Of a DNA stretch of 64,000 nt, positions 42,624 through 53,429 are shown piece after piece. The position numbers and the translations under genes were made by a program. The notes beneath the pieces are model-generated. The model did not search any database. It was not told the DNA's origin and worked only from the letters and a program-made list of their open reading frames with translations. The stretch comes from Oopsacas minuta (lineage: Eukaryota; Porifera; Hexactinellida; Lyssacinosida; Leucopsacidae), in assembly GCA_024704765.1 (NCBI GenBank), contig JAKMXF010000303.1, positions 1 through 64,000 of the forward strand, given 5' to 3'. Numbering within the stretch: position 1 is the stretch's first letter; each line of letters starts with the position of its first letter.

Positions 42624-43159
42624 CAGTGTTTCTCAACGTCTGACATCCATTCCTCCGTTAGCGACCCCCAGGATCTTGCATAGCCTCCCAATCTTAGAAA
42701 CATTATACCTTAATTTTTGTAATAGATATGATTAATTTTTCAGTTAGTCTACCAAACAACAATAGAAAATTTTCGTTTTGGCATTTTGAATAGAACTACG
42801 TATAATAATCCAAAATATATAACAAAATAATGCATAAATATGATGTTGACATCACCACTTATACATTAGCTGAACAGTGATAATGTTACCGAACAAGTAT
42901 TATTATTCATAAATATTAAACGCCTATCTATATTCGATGTATACTTCTATGTTTGGATGTGTTTAATCAATAATATTTGGTTAGATATCATAATATAAAT
43001 ATTTGTACAAGTTCTGAACCCGGTTAAGTCAAAATTAATTGACTAGGTGAATCGATTTTGAGTGGTTAGTGACCCATTAGACCTGGTGGATAATCCTTTA
43101 ACATAATCCTCCGTAATTCCTCCCCAGGGGGGCCAAGTGGACCCCGTTGAGAATCACTG
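42624..43159. mobile_element. hAT-like MITE with perfect 8-bp target duplication
   Basis: 536 bases. Ends CAGTGTTTCTCAACGTCTG and, from the right, CAGTGATTCTCAACGGGGTC. Target duplication CACTAGAC at 42616-42623 and 43160-43167. The CAGTGNTTCTCAAC terminus and 8-bp duplication are those of hAT transposons. No coding capacity seen. Confidence 0.92.
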
Positions 43160-43387
43160 CACTAGACTGATATAATAAGTTTTTAAAATACACTAAATAC
43201 AGGGTTCTAGATATAATTTTCCTATTTCATGATTGTTCATATTTTATATTTTGACTTAATTTCAAAATGACGCATTGCTTTACATTTTGACTCATAAATT
43301 CCAAATTAGGTATTATTTGGTGATTCATCATAGAATGAGGAAGTCCTTAGTGTAAATAGTATAATTCGTCTTAGAGTAATAATTCAA

Positions 43388-43735
43388 GGGTTAGATTCTG
43401 TTAACCAGTTAACCGCCACTATATCCGGTTAACTACTGGGGTAAAATATATTCGGTTAACCGAAAAGTGTCATTTCCACAAAATATTCAGTGTTTCTAAG
43501 GGTTTGAGAGATACAAAATTATAAACACACGAAGTATGCTAGTTCGGTATGGATGTGATGTTACATTCTATTTCCGTATTCTCAAATTTCAATGGTTTAG
43601 AAAATATCATCGCTTCACGATTCCATATATGATAGCTATGTATTGGTATATTCAATTTTAGTCACAAAAACATCACTGATTGTGATTGTATTAAGAATAA
43701 TTGCAGTGTTTAACGGTTAACCGCTATTATCTAAC
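43388..43735. repeat. Right arm of the large inverted repeat (uninterrupted)
   Basis: Reverse complement of the left arm, without the nested element. Rich in GGTTAACCG/CGGTTAACC phrases at both its ends. A 60-codon chance frame overlaps its right end. Confidence 0.85.
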
Positions 43736-44310
43736 TGATTATTATTATAGAGGAACGTTCAAATTAACTCCAAGAATCAATATATTTCTTAGCGATAATA
43801 CACAATCACAAAACCAGAATCATACGTATGCGCATGCTTACTACACTCCAGAAATAAATAAAAATGTTCAGCCGACAGACTAGTAGCGCAGCTCGGGCCT
43901 CTAGATCATATTTATTACCAATTAACATAATAATTAGTCGTTAAAACCCGAATATTCATATCATTCGACTTATAAGTCAAAGGTGGTGAAAGATGATTAA
44001 TCATATGATAAATCATGTAGAGGATTGAAAATTGAACTCTAAATACTCAATTACCCCTGACTAACAGAGGAAATGAAATTTCTAGCATCACTTTGAAATA
44101 TTTGCAAAAGGATGTAAAAATATGATTAATCATATGAATTTCTAGCCTCAGGTTAATCTCAAAATCGGACTCTACGCGGCCAATTACACCTGACAACATC
44201 ATATAAGCAAGCATATCATAATCGCAGGGGCTGGGGTTGGTTAACTGAACTAAGGGGGTGGTTAAAACCTTTTCTATTATTCATCAGATATTTTGTTTTC
44301 AGATATATAC
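43736..44310. other. Spacer upstream of ABHD2-like copy D
   Basis: No gene. AGGGGGTGGTTAAAACCTTT near 44253 repeats a phrase found at the outer left of the inverted repeat (41619). The last 30 bases before the start match copy C, including TTTTGTTTTCAG. Confidence 0.5.
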
Positions 44311-46276
44311 ATGGGCTATCTCATCTGTGTCACATTAGCAATTCTACTTCCGATTTCTATACTAATAGTATTGTTATTGAAGAAATATCTTATTTCTCCA
44401 AATTGTTCTACTAATATCAGACTCATTTATCAAGACACTCATTTTAACAGGGAGATAGTATCTTCCCTCCCTCAACTCACAAGTAGTTACACTCCACCCT
44501 TATTGTTCAGATATGGCATTGTCAGTACTTTAGCTTTCGCAGCATTCGGCAGGTAACGTTAAAAGCGATTTCTAGAAATATTTCATCTCGATATTTACTA
44601 TGCTAGCGACCTAGCAATTGAAGTGGGCTAGTATAGATTAATTGCATTTTAAGTTAAAGGATTAATTAGGATAATATAATCTCATTTTTCTTGGTGATGC
44701 ATCTGGCTGTGCATTAAGTAGGCCATGATTGGTGGGGTGGAGCTCCATTGAGCTAGAAAAAGTAAAATCGATGAGGGATGGATAAAGCTTATTCGCTAGA
44801 AAAAACAAGCTTCACCATTGCCTATAGGATTAGGGCCCAACTGACAACCCTCACTGTATAATATTGATTATCCCACTGCTTATAATTACGTAGGTTTAAA
44901 CGTAAACAGAGTAAACCAATAGGGAGTAGACAGAGAGTGAGATTACCAGATGGAACTGATACAATGTTTGATCTATACTTAGATCCAATTAGAGAAGATC
45001 CTCTCCTACAGAATGTTATGATAGTAGTGTTACCTGGAATATTAAATCATAGTGGTACAGACTATATGAGAGCATATATAGAGTATGCATCTTCTCAAGG
45101 ATTCAAGGTTGCTTGTTACAATCATCTAGGTGAGCTAGTTAGCATGTAATGTGTGCTAGTAGATATGATTCTGAGGATATATTTCATGTAATATATAGCA
45201 GTTTGGTTATAGGAGGAGGTCAATATATAAAGGTATTACTTATATGTATTTGTAATTTACAATAGGATCTCTACCAGATGAAGACGTTAGCTCAGAAGCA
45301 CCTCGGTTCATATCCTACGGAGGTACTGGAGACATTACTGTTATGATGGATTTCCTAATAGATAAGTTTCCTGACATGACGTATATTGGAGTTGGATTCT
45401 CTATGGGAGCAAATATCATATTGAAATATTTAGGAGAACAACCTAAGAGACAATCATACTTTTTGTGTGCTCAATCTTGGTGTCAGGGATATCATGCTGG
45501 AAAGTTTGCGAATAAGCTGGGCATTGTTTCATGGCTTATATATAAACTTGTTTTTATTAAACTAAAGTATATAATCAAAAGTCGTTACTTGGATAAGTTA
45601 TATTCTACTACCTGTCTTAACAAATTGAACAAGACAGATGAGTTAGAATCTTCAGAGAATTCTCTCGTATCAAATGAACTTCCTTCTTGGGTACATACAT
45701 ATGCTTGTGTTAAAGGCAGGAAGAGAGGAGTCAGTGATCCTTCTAGAGATGATAACGGATACCTGATTGATGGATGGGAAGATATTCCACCCTTCAACCT
45801 ACAACAGGTAAGACCTTAAGAGTATTATCTAGTATCTAGAATATTTATTATTACCATTTTACAATAGTAAAGGTATCATTTATTTGTTCCTCCTACAACA
45901 GTTTAGAAATTCTACATTTATGGACTCACTTGATCTTTCATTTAACTGTCCTCTACTCGGATTCAAAAACTTGAGTGAATTCTATGATTGGAATTCTTCC
46001 CTCACCTATATGAACAAGATTAAGGATTTACCAGTTTTGCTAGTCAACCCTAAAAACGACTATTTAGTTCCTTGGCAAGTAATTGAGGATATAGTGAAGG
46101 GTTATTGTGAAGGAATTAACGCTAATGCAATAGGAGTATGGCCTGACTATGGAGGACATCTAGCATTCTATCAAGGTTCTTATTTTCCGTCTCGTGTCTC
46201 ATGGTTAGACGTAGTCTCTATTCAACATGCAAGGAGCATTGTATTATCACAGACCAGCCAAGTTCTGAATGAGTAG
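44311..46276 (+). CDS. ABHD2-like serine hydrolase, tandem copy D, four exons
   Basis: Exons 44311-44552, 44894-45129, 45266-45807 and 45902-46276 give about 464 residues. Nearly identical to copy C: exons 2 and 3 start exactly 6000 bases downstream of the C equivalents, and intron 2 is also almost identical. Differences concentrate at three sites: the end of exon 1 with the start of exon 2 (FAAFGR-FKRKQ versus FALKAR-FGSKQ), the lid cassette (45501-45575) and the last few residues. Elbow GVGFSMGANIILKYLG, Asp in NPKNDYLVPW and His in YGGHLAFYQG are intact. Expected membrane-bound lipase/esterase; substrate unknown. Confidence 0.9.
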
Positions 46277-46711
46277 GTATCGGCAATTTTACTTCCTTGA
46301 TTATTGGCCTCTTACTTTTATTATTTTATTAAATGTTCAATTTTTAATACTGTCAGCGTTCATACACGTATGTCATTTATTTACACTACATGGTTTATTT
46401 GTACAATGTACATGTTTCATTATGAATTAATATAGATAGAGCTCAGCTCTATTTATATTATCTCTTTCATTATTTTATGGATAATGTATTTTCGTCAAAT
46501 TGACAAATTATACTAGTATTCACTTATTCTTGCATTTTAACTAATCTGAAAGATTTCTTGATTATCGAATCTAATACCTTGATTTCCAACCTGGGGTCCG
46601 TGGAATATATAGATAGTGTAGTTCACAGTGCAAAAAGGTAGGAAACCCTGGTCTAGTAATTGTAGTTTGTTTACAAAGTAATACTCTTGATAAAACACAT
46701 ATATTGTTAGC
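46277..46711. other. Spacer ABHD2-like copy D to GCDH
   Basis: 435 bases without a gene. At 46578-46655 a short inverted pair (TTCCAACCTGGGGTC and GGTAGGAAACCCTGGTC) looks like the two ends of a very small hAT-type remnant. Confidence 0.4.
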
Positions 46712-48620
46712 ATGATTCGTCTCTATCCACTGAGGAATATAGCCAGTATTTTTCGTAGTCATCAGACATGTATGGTGTTCAGCTCTACCTCATCTCCTCG
46801 ATTCCAACAGACGAGTCCAGTATCCCCTGGGCACCCTATTTCTGTATTCAACTACAAGGATCCTCTGTTGCTGGAAGAACAGCTGACTCAAGAAGAGATT
46901 ATCATCAGGGATCAAGTAAGATATCTATAATTAATTGTAGTGCTTTTCATCCTATTTATTGCGGCAGCCTGCGGAACAGCAGTTTCAGCTGTTAACAGCG
47001 TATTACAACAAAAATTAGGGGAATCATCAATGGGATTTAGAGGGAGGATAGATTTACTGCTAACAGCATTTCTACCATCCCTATTTTTTGGGAAACTATG
47101 TGACTGATATCTGGGTAAAGATACTTGAGATTACCTATACTGTAGGTAAGAGAGTTTTGTGATACACAGCTGATGCCACGGATCCTCCAGGCTAACAGAG
47201 AGGGCTGGAGACCCTCCCAAGAGGGAAGCAACATTCTTCCAGAACTAGGGAAACTTGGTGTATTGGGTTCCACTATTGAGGGGTATGGATGTGCAGGTAC
47301 CTCCTCTGTAGCTTACGGACTGATCGCTAGAGAGATTGAGCGTGTAGACAGTAGCTATAGGAGTGCTATGAGTGTACAATCCAGTCTTGTAATGCATCCT
47401 ATACATTCATTTGGAACAGACGAGCAGAAAGAAAGGTGAATTAAGAAATTAATGTAAGGATCATACTGAATCATAGCCAGCCTTGGCAGACTACTGGCGC
47501 ACAGGTGGCGCATGAACAGGGCAAGTGGTGCAACATCACCTGGCGCAACATTAAAACAAGGAGCCCAAATGCGCCAGTTGCGCCAGCCTGTCTACGCCAC
47601 TGATAATACGTATACCTGTTTCACATCACGAATATTCCCATTCACAGCACACGTAACTGCGATTCTCATTAATTTATTCAGTCATAATTGACAGTGTTTA
47701 TGAAATCTAAATAATATTTGCAGCTGTAGTCGTTTTCCAACAATAAACTGTATATGAAGTCACATGCTATTGTGCATTCACTTAGATGGCTCCCAAGACT
47801 GGCTAGTGGAGAATTAGTTGGTTGTTTCGGTCTGACAGAGCCAGACCATGGAAGTGATCCTAGTGGTATGCTAACAAGAGCAGAATATGACCCCTCTAAG
47901 AAGTGCTACATCCTAAACGGATCCAAGTCATGGATAACTAACTCCCCAATAGCGGACCTGCTGCTGGTGTGGGCACGATCCAAGGAGGAGGGAGGGAAGG
48001 TGAAAGGATTCGTATTAGAAAGAGGAATGAGAGGGTTAAGCACTCCTGTGATAGACGGTAAATTCTCCTTACGGGCCTCTGCTACCGGACAGATCCTCAT
48101 GGACCAAGTGGAAGTACCGAGAGAGAACCTCCTCTCCGGGGTAACAGGACTCAAAGGACCATTTTCCTGTCTCAACAACGCGAGGTTTGGTATCTGTTGG
48201 GGGGCACTGGGTGCTGCAGAGTTTTGCATGGAAACAGCGAGGAGCTATACGATGGAGAGAAAGCAGTTCGGAAGGCCTCTTGCTAAGAACCAATTGATTC
48301 AAAAGAAATTAGCAGATATGATGGTAGAAATTAATTTAGGTCTTCTAGCTTGTCTGAGACTTGGAAGATTGAAAGATGAAGGGAAGTTAACACCAGAGAT
48401 GATATCCATGCTTAAGCGGAATTCCTGTGGAAAGGCTTTAGAGATCGCGAGGACAGCTAGAGACATGCTAGGAGGTAATGGTGTATCAGACGAATATCAC
48501 GTCATCCGTCATTCAATGAATCTGGAAGCAGTAAACACATACGAAGGTACCCATGACATACATGCTCTTATAATAGGCAAGGCTATTACAGGCTTACAAG
48601 CTTTCACTGCAGATAGATGA
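46712..48620 (+). CDS. GCDH: Glutaryl-CoA dehydrogenase, mitochondrial, three exons
   Basis: FAD enzyme of the acyl-CoA dehydrogenase family that oxidises and decarboxylates glutaryl-CoA to crotonyl-CoA in lysine, hydroxylysine and tryptophan breakdown. Exons 46712-46915, 47146-47435 and 47786-48620 give about 442 residues, like the human enzyme (438). The N-terminus is Arg/Ser-rich with few acidic residues, as expected for mitochondrial import. Key blocks: [96 protein letters not shown] and [15 protein letters not shown] with the catalytic Glu. Exon 2 begins at 47146 (VREFCDTQL) and exon 3 at 47786, both fixed by homology and phase. Confidence 0.96.
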
Positions 48621-48705
48621 GTTATAATTCCGAAAGCTTTGTACGTAATGCAAGTACGTATTGTTCTGTATTGCTAAGTATATACGAGTAATATATTATT
48701 AACTA

Positions 48706-48781
48706 CAGTTAACGAGTATACTAAAAGGGGAAGTGAATTTTCGTTTGATATTACGAATGTTCGAGTTACGAATGTTGACTG
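48706..48781. mobile_element. Tiny mariner-type MITE (76 bp)
   Basis: Between TA dinucleotides. Ends CAGTTAACGAGTATACT and, from the right, CAGTCAACATTCGTAACTCG. Its right half matches, inverted, the element at 15215 including AAGTGAATTTTCGTTTGA-like sequence. Confidence 0.6.
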
Positions 48782-48832
48782 TAGTAAGTTTACTCTGGGA
48801 TTTTCCTGTGCTCACTATACAATAGTATGTTC

Positions 48833-49046
48833 TTGTACATATGGTCCCCCAAGCTCCCAATTAGTTAATAAATAATATTTTAAGCGAAAGGTTAAGTGAA
48901 GCCAAAATAAATATAAATGAAGCCATATTGAATTGTTATTAGAAAGTGTTTCGTAATTAAGAGGGGACCATTTGTACCAAAATCTGAGAGATTTGGTACA
49001 TATGGTCCTAGCGGACCAAATATCCTGGGGACCATATGTACCACAA
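48833..49046. mobile_element. Inverted-repeat element upstream of the SET gene
   Basis: Ends TTGTACATATGGTCCCC (left) and, from the right, TGGTACATATGGTCCCC, with two further internal copies of GGTACATATGGTCC/GGGGACCATTTGTACC in opposite orientations around 48963-49012. About 214 bases. Non-coding. Confidence 0.7.
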
Positions 49047-49130
49047 CATATAGTCTCCCAGTATTGTTTATCCATTTATGCAAGTTATTACGTAATATAT
49101 ATTACAAGATGCTTCTATTTGACTTTCTCA

Positions 49131-51008
49131 ATGGATTGGTTTGGAAATGAAGCAAAGAATCTTGAATTTGATAAATACATCCAAGAATTACCTGGAGGTG
49201 ATCAAGATATCCTCAGAGAATATTTTATTTTAATTTATACAAAATACAGAACAAATGCTCCAGTACAAGATATATCTCAAGTATTACAGGAAATAATTAG
49301 AACTAATATCAAGGAATTGACTGATAAGAGATGTCTTAAAATAACAAGGATCATAAAAAAAGCTATTGAATTTAGTGAAACTTTAATTGTATACGATTCT
49401 ACAATATCTCATACTACACCCAAACCTCCAGAACATGTATCAAATACAGATCCTGATGATTCCAACATTGATACTGTATCAGTTAGTGAGTACAATAGAG
49501 AAGGTAATCGTTTGTTCAAAAATAGAAAATTTAGAGAAGCAATTTTATGTTATTCCAAGGCTATAGCTATAGATCCTAATAACCCTTATTATTACAGCAA
49601 CAGAGCAATAAGTCATTTAAAGCTAGAAATGTTTGAAGAAGCACTGTCTGACGCTGAGGAGGCAATCTCTTTAGATCCTCAAACCTCGAAGTATAGAATT
49701 AGATTGGCTAGAGCATATGCTGGTTTAGGAGATCATAAGAAATACTGTGATATATTAGAACAATTGTCTGATTTGAGTGAAAATATGCAAGCAACTCTTG
49801 AGAAGGAATATAAACTAGCTCAGAATACCAGAGGGAAATTTGATTATAAGGAAATGGCAAATAATGTAAAAAATGGAGAAGTAATCGAGATTGGCGATTT
49901 CATAGGACCTGTCTCTATACGATTCATCGGAGAACAGGGGAATGCTCTGTTTGCTAGTAAGAATATAAAGAAAGGAGAAATTATCCTTGTTACTAAGGCA
50001 GTTGCTTTTACTCGTTCTTCCAGTATACACACTTGTACCACTCCAGTAATTCCACAAGCTGAGAATAACACAGATAATAAGAAACTAAAACTATTAAATA
50101 CTCTGTCTAGGAAAGCTAAACACTCGAAACTAACATCTCACAGACTGTATCATTTGTATGCTAGGGAAATAGAGAGGAATCCTATCCCTATAGAGCTATA
50201 TAGCTCAATAGGGTATCAGGTAGTCCGGGATCTAGATTGTATTCATCATACAACAGCTGATCTGGACCATATAATATGTTATAAGAGCTACTCTGTTTTC
50301 CATGATCCTCATATAGCTCCCAGAGATACATCGAGAGAGCAGAGAGGAGTTTGGTACATCCCTTCGTTCATAAACCATTCTTGTCTCCCAACTGCACACC
50401 AGAGATTCATTGGAGACATCTCTATCATTCAAGCTAATATAGACATGAATATAGACACAGAGATTACACTCAGCTATATAGCAGTGTTACAGTATGCTAG
50501 TGTAGAAGAGAGGAGAAGAGAGTTGTTAGAAAGATGGAGATTTATTTGTCATTGTGAATTGTGTGAATTTGAATCTGATGCTAGGAACTTAAACATAATT
50601 ACAAGATGTCTTCAACTACGTGAATCTACTCAGAAGATAGCTTCTCTCTCGAATAACCCTCTACAGATTATTGGTCCTACTCAATACAAAGTGCTAACAG
50701 ATGTAATTGCATTAGCAGAAGAGATAAAACTTAACAACAGGTGGTTCAATGCACATCTCTGGCAAGCAATAATATGTCTGACTAAACTGAAAATATCTCC
50801 AAGTGACTATTCAATATACTGTGAATTCATAGATAAGATCAAATCCTACATTTGTGATTTAGAACTTACGCATCAACTAGACCTATGGAGCAATTGTCTA
50901 TCATACTTAGAGTATATACAACTACATGAAACGAATGAGCGACGTAAGGATGTTGATGACAGATACCAACAAGTAAAGGATAGATACAGTATCACTTACA
51001 AATATTAA
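49131..51008 (+). CDS. TPR-SET domain protein (SMYD-like methyltransferase), single exon
   Basis: 625 residues from the ATG at 49131 (MDWFGNEAKNLEFD). The frame is open back to 48972, but that part lies in an inverted-repeat element. A TPR block (about residues 120-205) has NREGNRLFKNRKFREAILCY, YYSNRAISHLKLEMFEEAL and YRIRLARAYAGLGD. The SET region follows (about 255-465): GNALFASKNIKKGEIIL at the SET-N side, a Cys-poor insert where MYND would sit in SMYD proteins, then FINHSCLPTAHQ (NHSC motif, near 413) and EITLSYI. The post-SET cysteines are FICHCELCEFES. Probable protein lysine methyltransferase; the target is unknown. It resembles invertebrate SET/TPR (SmydA/TTC-SET) proteins. No introns over nearly 1.9 kb. 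Confidence 0.85.
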   Translation: MDWFGNEAKNLEFDKYIQELPGGDQDILREYFILIYTKYRTNAPVQDISQVLQEIIRTNIKELTDKRCLKITRIIKKAIEFSETLIVYDSTISHTTPKPPEHVSNTDPDDSNIDTVSVSEYNREGNRLFKNRKFREAILCYSKAIAIDPNNPYYYSNRAISHLKLEMFEEALSDAEEAISLDPQTSKYRIRLARAYAGLGDHKKYCDILEQLSDLSENMQATLEKEYKLAQNTRGKFDYKEMANNVKNGEVIEIGDFIGPVSIRFIGEQGNALFASKNIKKGEIILVTKAVAFTRSSSIHTCTTPVIPQAENNTDNKKLKLLNTLSRKAKHSKLTSHRLYHLYAREIERNPIPIELYSSIGYQVVRDLDCIHHTTADLDHIICYKSYSVFHDPHIAPRDTSREQRGVWYIPSFINHSCLPTAHQRFIGDISIIQANIDMNIDTEITLSYIAVLQYASVEERRRELLERWRFICHCELCEFESDARNLNIITRCLQLRESTQKIASLSNNPLQIIGPTQYKVLTDVIALAEEIKLNNRWFNAHLWQAIICLTKLKISPSDYSIYCEFIDKIKSYICDLELTHQLDLWSNCLSYLEYIQLHETNERRKDVDDRYQQVKDRYSITYKY

Positions 51009-51299
51009 TATGCAATTGGTACATATCCTACTAACTCATGTATTTACTCTACTATTAGGAATACATAACCATTGCTCTACCGAGTTGAGAAGCCTGCCTC
51101 TGAGGAGACTAATAATAATGCACATCTGGGCTATAGCAGGTTTCTATGATTGCTTTTGCTACTAACTATTCAATCTTTTGAATTCGAATTTATTTATTTA
51201 TACAATTTCTAATAACTTCGGAGATTGATTAAGGATTTCAATTCTTTTCTAATTCACTTCATAACATAATACTATTTATTTTCATAAATTTAGAATCAA

Positions 51300-52667
51300 A
51301 TGCAAGTTATCATAGAAGGGCTCTCTGTCCCGATAAAGCTGGACCATTCCCCTCTCCTCCCTTACTTCTCCCTAAAATCAGTTGTTAAGACAACTCACCA
51401 ACTGGACCTGGATGAATTCTCCGTGTATTTATCCGGGAGGTTGCTATCTGATGAGAGTATGATATTAGACCTAGATCGTCCTCATGCTGAGCATTTAGTC
51501 TTGAGAGTACAGAGTAGAGTGTTGGGAGGAAAGGGAGGATTTGGTTCTCAGCTAAAAGCGATAGGAGCTCAAATACACAAGACAACTAGTCGAGAGGCTT
51601 GTAGGGACCTCAGTGGGAGGCGGGTTCGTGACATCAATGCTGAGAAAAGATACCAACAACTGGCTCGTGAGGAGAAGCGTCGTATCGAGGAGAGGAAACT
51701 GCAGCAGGTGAAGAGACGAGAGAAGAGATGGGCACAGAGGACAACTAGACCTAAACTAGAAGACCCTCTCTACTACCAATCACTGGAGAAGAATGAGAAT
51801 CGTGTTACTGCTGCACTCAAACATGCCCAGCAAATGAATGGTAAGAGAGTGAGTAATAATCAAGGGGCGACTAGTACTAAGAGAATAGTATTCAGAGGGA
51901 TGGGAGATCTGACAGATAGTGAGTCTGATTCAGAGACAGGAGTATCTTGTAATAAACCCCCTGTCTCTTCTGTATCCATACATACGGATCTTCCTTTATG
52001 TACAGCTGATAATATTTCTGAACATATTCAACCAGTACCAACTAGCTCTTATTCTGTTACAGTCTTACCTAATGATGGACCTATCATATGTAATGAAGTG
52101 ATATCTTCTTTTCAAACAGAAGCTATCCCTATAGAAACTCCTCTACCAGATCCTATAGATCCTAATACTCCTCTACCAGATCCTATAGATCCCAACACTC
52201 CTCTACCAGATCCTATAGATCTCAATACTCCACTACCAGATCCTATAGATCCCAACACTCCTCTACCAGATCCTATAGATCTCAATACTCCTCTACCAGA
52301 TCCTATAGATCTCAATACTCCACTACCAGATCCTATGGATCCCAACACTCCTCTACCAGATCCTATAGATCTCAACACTCCTCTACCAGATCCTATAGAT
52401 CTCAATACTCCTCTACCAGATCCTATAGATCTCAATACTCCTCTACCAGATCCTATAGATCTCAACAGTATCTCACGCAAACAAGAATTAGAGAAGTGTA
52501 GTTTAGAAATTCTTAAAATAACTCTACTGAGTTTTGGCCTGAAGTGTGGAGGTACTCTACAGGAGAGAGTAGATAGACTCTATACATATAAAGTAACACC
52601 TAGGGATCAACTACACCCCTCTATATTTGCTGGGAAAGGAAAGTCTAGGAAGTTGGACAAGAGGTAA
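51300..52667 (+). CDS. SDE2: SDE2 homologue with internal decapeptide repeats, single exon
   Basis: Splicing/telomere and replication-stress factor made as a ubiquitin-like precursor. The N-terminal ubiquitin fold (about 1-77) ends in Gly-Gly followed by [20 protein letters not shown], the conserved cleavage site that releases Sde2 starting with Lys. Then come [20 protein letters not shown] and a basic coiled coil ([20 protein letters not shown]). The middle (about residues 279-388) is eleven tandem decapeptides of consensus [11 protein letters not shown]. The C-terminus has a SAP-like helix pair ([20 protein letters not shown]). Length 455, similar to vertebrate SDE2 (about 450) only because the repeat replaces the usual acidic linker. 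The start at 51300 is the only ATG that gives the whole ubiquitin fold. Confidence 0.95.
   Translation: MQVIIEGLSVPIKLDHSPLLPYFSLKSVVKTTHQLDLDEFSVYLSGRLLSDESMILDLDRPHAEHLVLRVQSRVLGGKGGFGSQLKAIGAQIHKTTSREACRDLSGRRVRDINAEKRYQQLAREEKRRIEERKLQQVKRREKRWAQRTTRPKLEDPLYYQSLEKNENRVTAALKHAQQMNGKRVSNNQGATSTKRIVFRGMGDLTDSESDSETGVSCNKPPVSSVSIHTDLPLCTADNISEHIQPVPTSSYSVTVLPNDGPIICNEVISSFQTEAIPIETPLPDPIDPNTPLPDPIDPNTPLPDPIDLNTPLPDPIDPNTPLPDPIDLNTPLPDPIDLNTPLPDPMDPNTPLPDPIDLNTPLPDPIDLNTPLPDPIDLNTPLPDPIDLNSISRKQELEKCSLEILKITLLSFGLKCGGTLQERVDRLYTYKVTPRDQLHPSIFAGKGKSRKLDKR
52135..52464 (+). repeat. 30-bp coding minisatellite in SDE2, eleven units
   Basis: Eleven tandem 30-base units of the type CCTCTACCAGATCCTATAGA plus TCYYAAYACT, differing at a few positions. 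Unit types (P-ending and L-ending) are mixed, and one unit has M for I. The reverse strand is also open through the array, a by-product of the unit being a multiple of three. Confidence 0.97.
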
Positions 52668-52873
52668 CTAAATAATATAATTAATAATGCTATAAACTAA
52701 TGCTGGATTTTACAATATTTCTTAAACAGCTGTTTCAACATGTTTTTACTTCCTTAACTACTTTACGTAACACTTTAATTAAGTATGTCTCCTTAATTTT
52801 CAATTTACAATCCTTACTACACTGTATTAGATAATTAGTGTTCTAATCGAAGTACTAATTCATATCAAACAGA

Positions 52874-53188
52874 ATGGCTGTTGGTGATTTCTTCGCTAAA
52901 TTCATATTCACTATTTGTGGATTTGGCGGTTCTCTGTGCTGTATGGTATTCAGCATATGGGGCGTCATAATGTTGGGACTGCTAGGTGTGTTCTTCTACA
53001 TAGAAGCTGTAGCTCTTATCGAGGACATCCCTCCCCTACAAGCTGGTGCAGACAATGCTGCTAACATTACTATGTCTTATCAAAAAGCTGGTATTGGTTG
53101 TTTCATAGGAGCAGGCCTATACGTTGGCACCTTCTTCCTCTCTCTAAGCTTCTTTATCTTTGATAGAGTTAAGCCAAAGATTATGTAA
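52874..53188 (+). CDS. RNASEK: Ribonuclease kappa, single exon
   Basis: 104 residues, two transmembrane helices (CCMVFSIWGVIMLGLLGVFF and IGCFIGAGLYVGTFFLSLSF) separated by a lumenal loop of about 45 residues with an NIT glycosylation sequon. Length, the FFYIEAVALIEDIP segment and the C-terminal FDRVKP fit ribonuclease kappa, which associates with the V-ATPase and is needed for endocytic uptake. No introns. Confidence 0.9.
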   Translation: MAVGDFFAKFIFTICGFGGSLCCMVFSIWGVIMLGLLGVFFYIEAVALIEDIPPLQAGADNAANITMSYQKAGIGCFIGAGLYVGTFFLSLSFFIFDRVKPKIM

Positions 53189-53429
53189 TTCATGAATCTA
53201 GCTGGAAGTTTATATGTATATGTGAAGTGTTTACTCTATATGTTTGCTAATACTAGTCTTAAAGTAAAGAGACTTGTTGTAATTCATTTATATTAATTCA
53301 TACAACACACAGTATACTTACTATACTATATTATATGAAGGTGTAACGTTAATTAACTATTAACAAAAGAAAATGGTGGATTTATCATATTTGATTTAAG
53401 ATGGATTGTAAATATTGTTAGGCGGTTAA

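Larger units (their letters stand above)
48621..49130. other. Spacer GCDH to SET gene, containing two short MITEs
   Basis: Holds the elements at 48706-48781 and 48833-49046. The remaining bases are A+T-rich. The promoter of the SET gene must lie in or next to the second element. Confidence 0.55.

Noticed and set aside
47754-47785. In-frame ATG upstream of GCDH exon 3
   Set aside because: Homology and phase place the splice acceptor at 47785; the bases before it are intron.
48972-49130. Earlier start of the SET gene
   Set aside because: The extra 53 codons come mostly from an inverted-repeat element and have no protein-like features.
52112-52480. Minus-strand 122-codon Gly/Ser/Arg repeat frame
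   Set aside because: Shadow of the 30-bp SDE2 minisatellite on the opposite strand.
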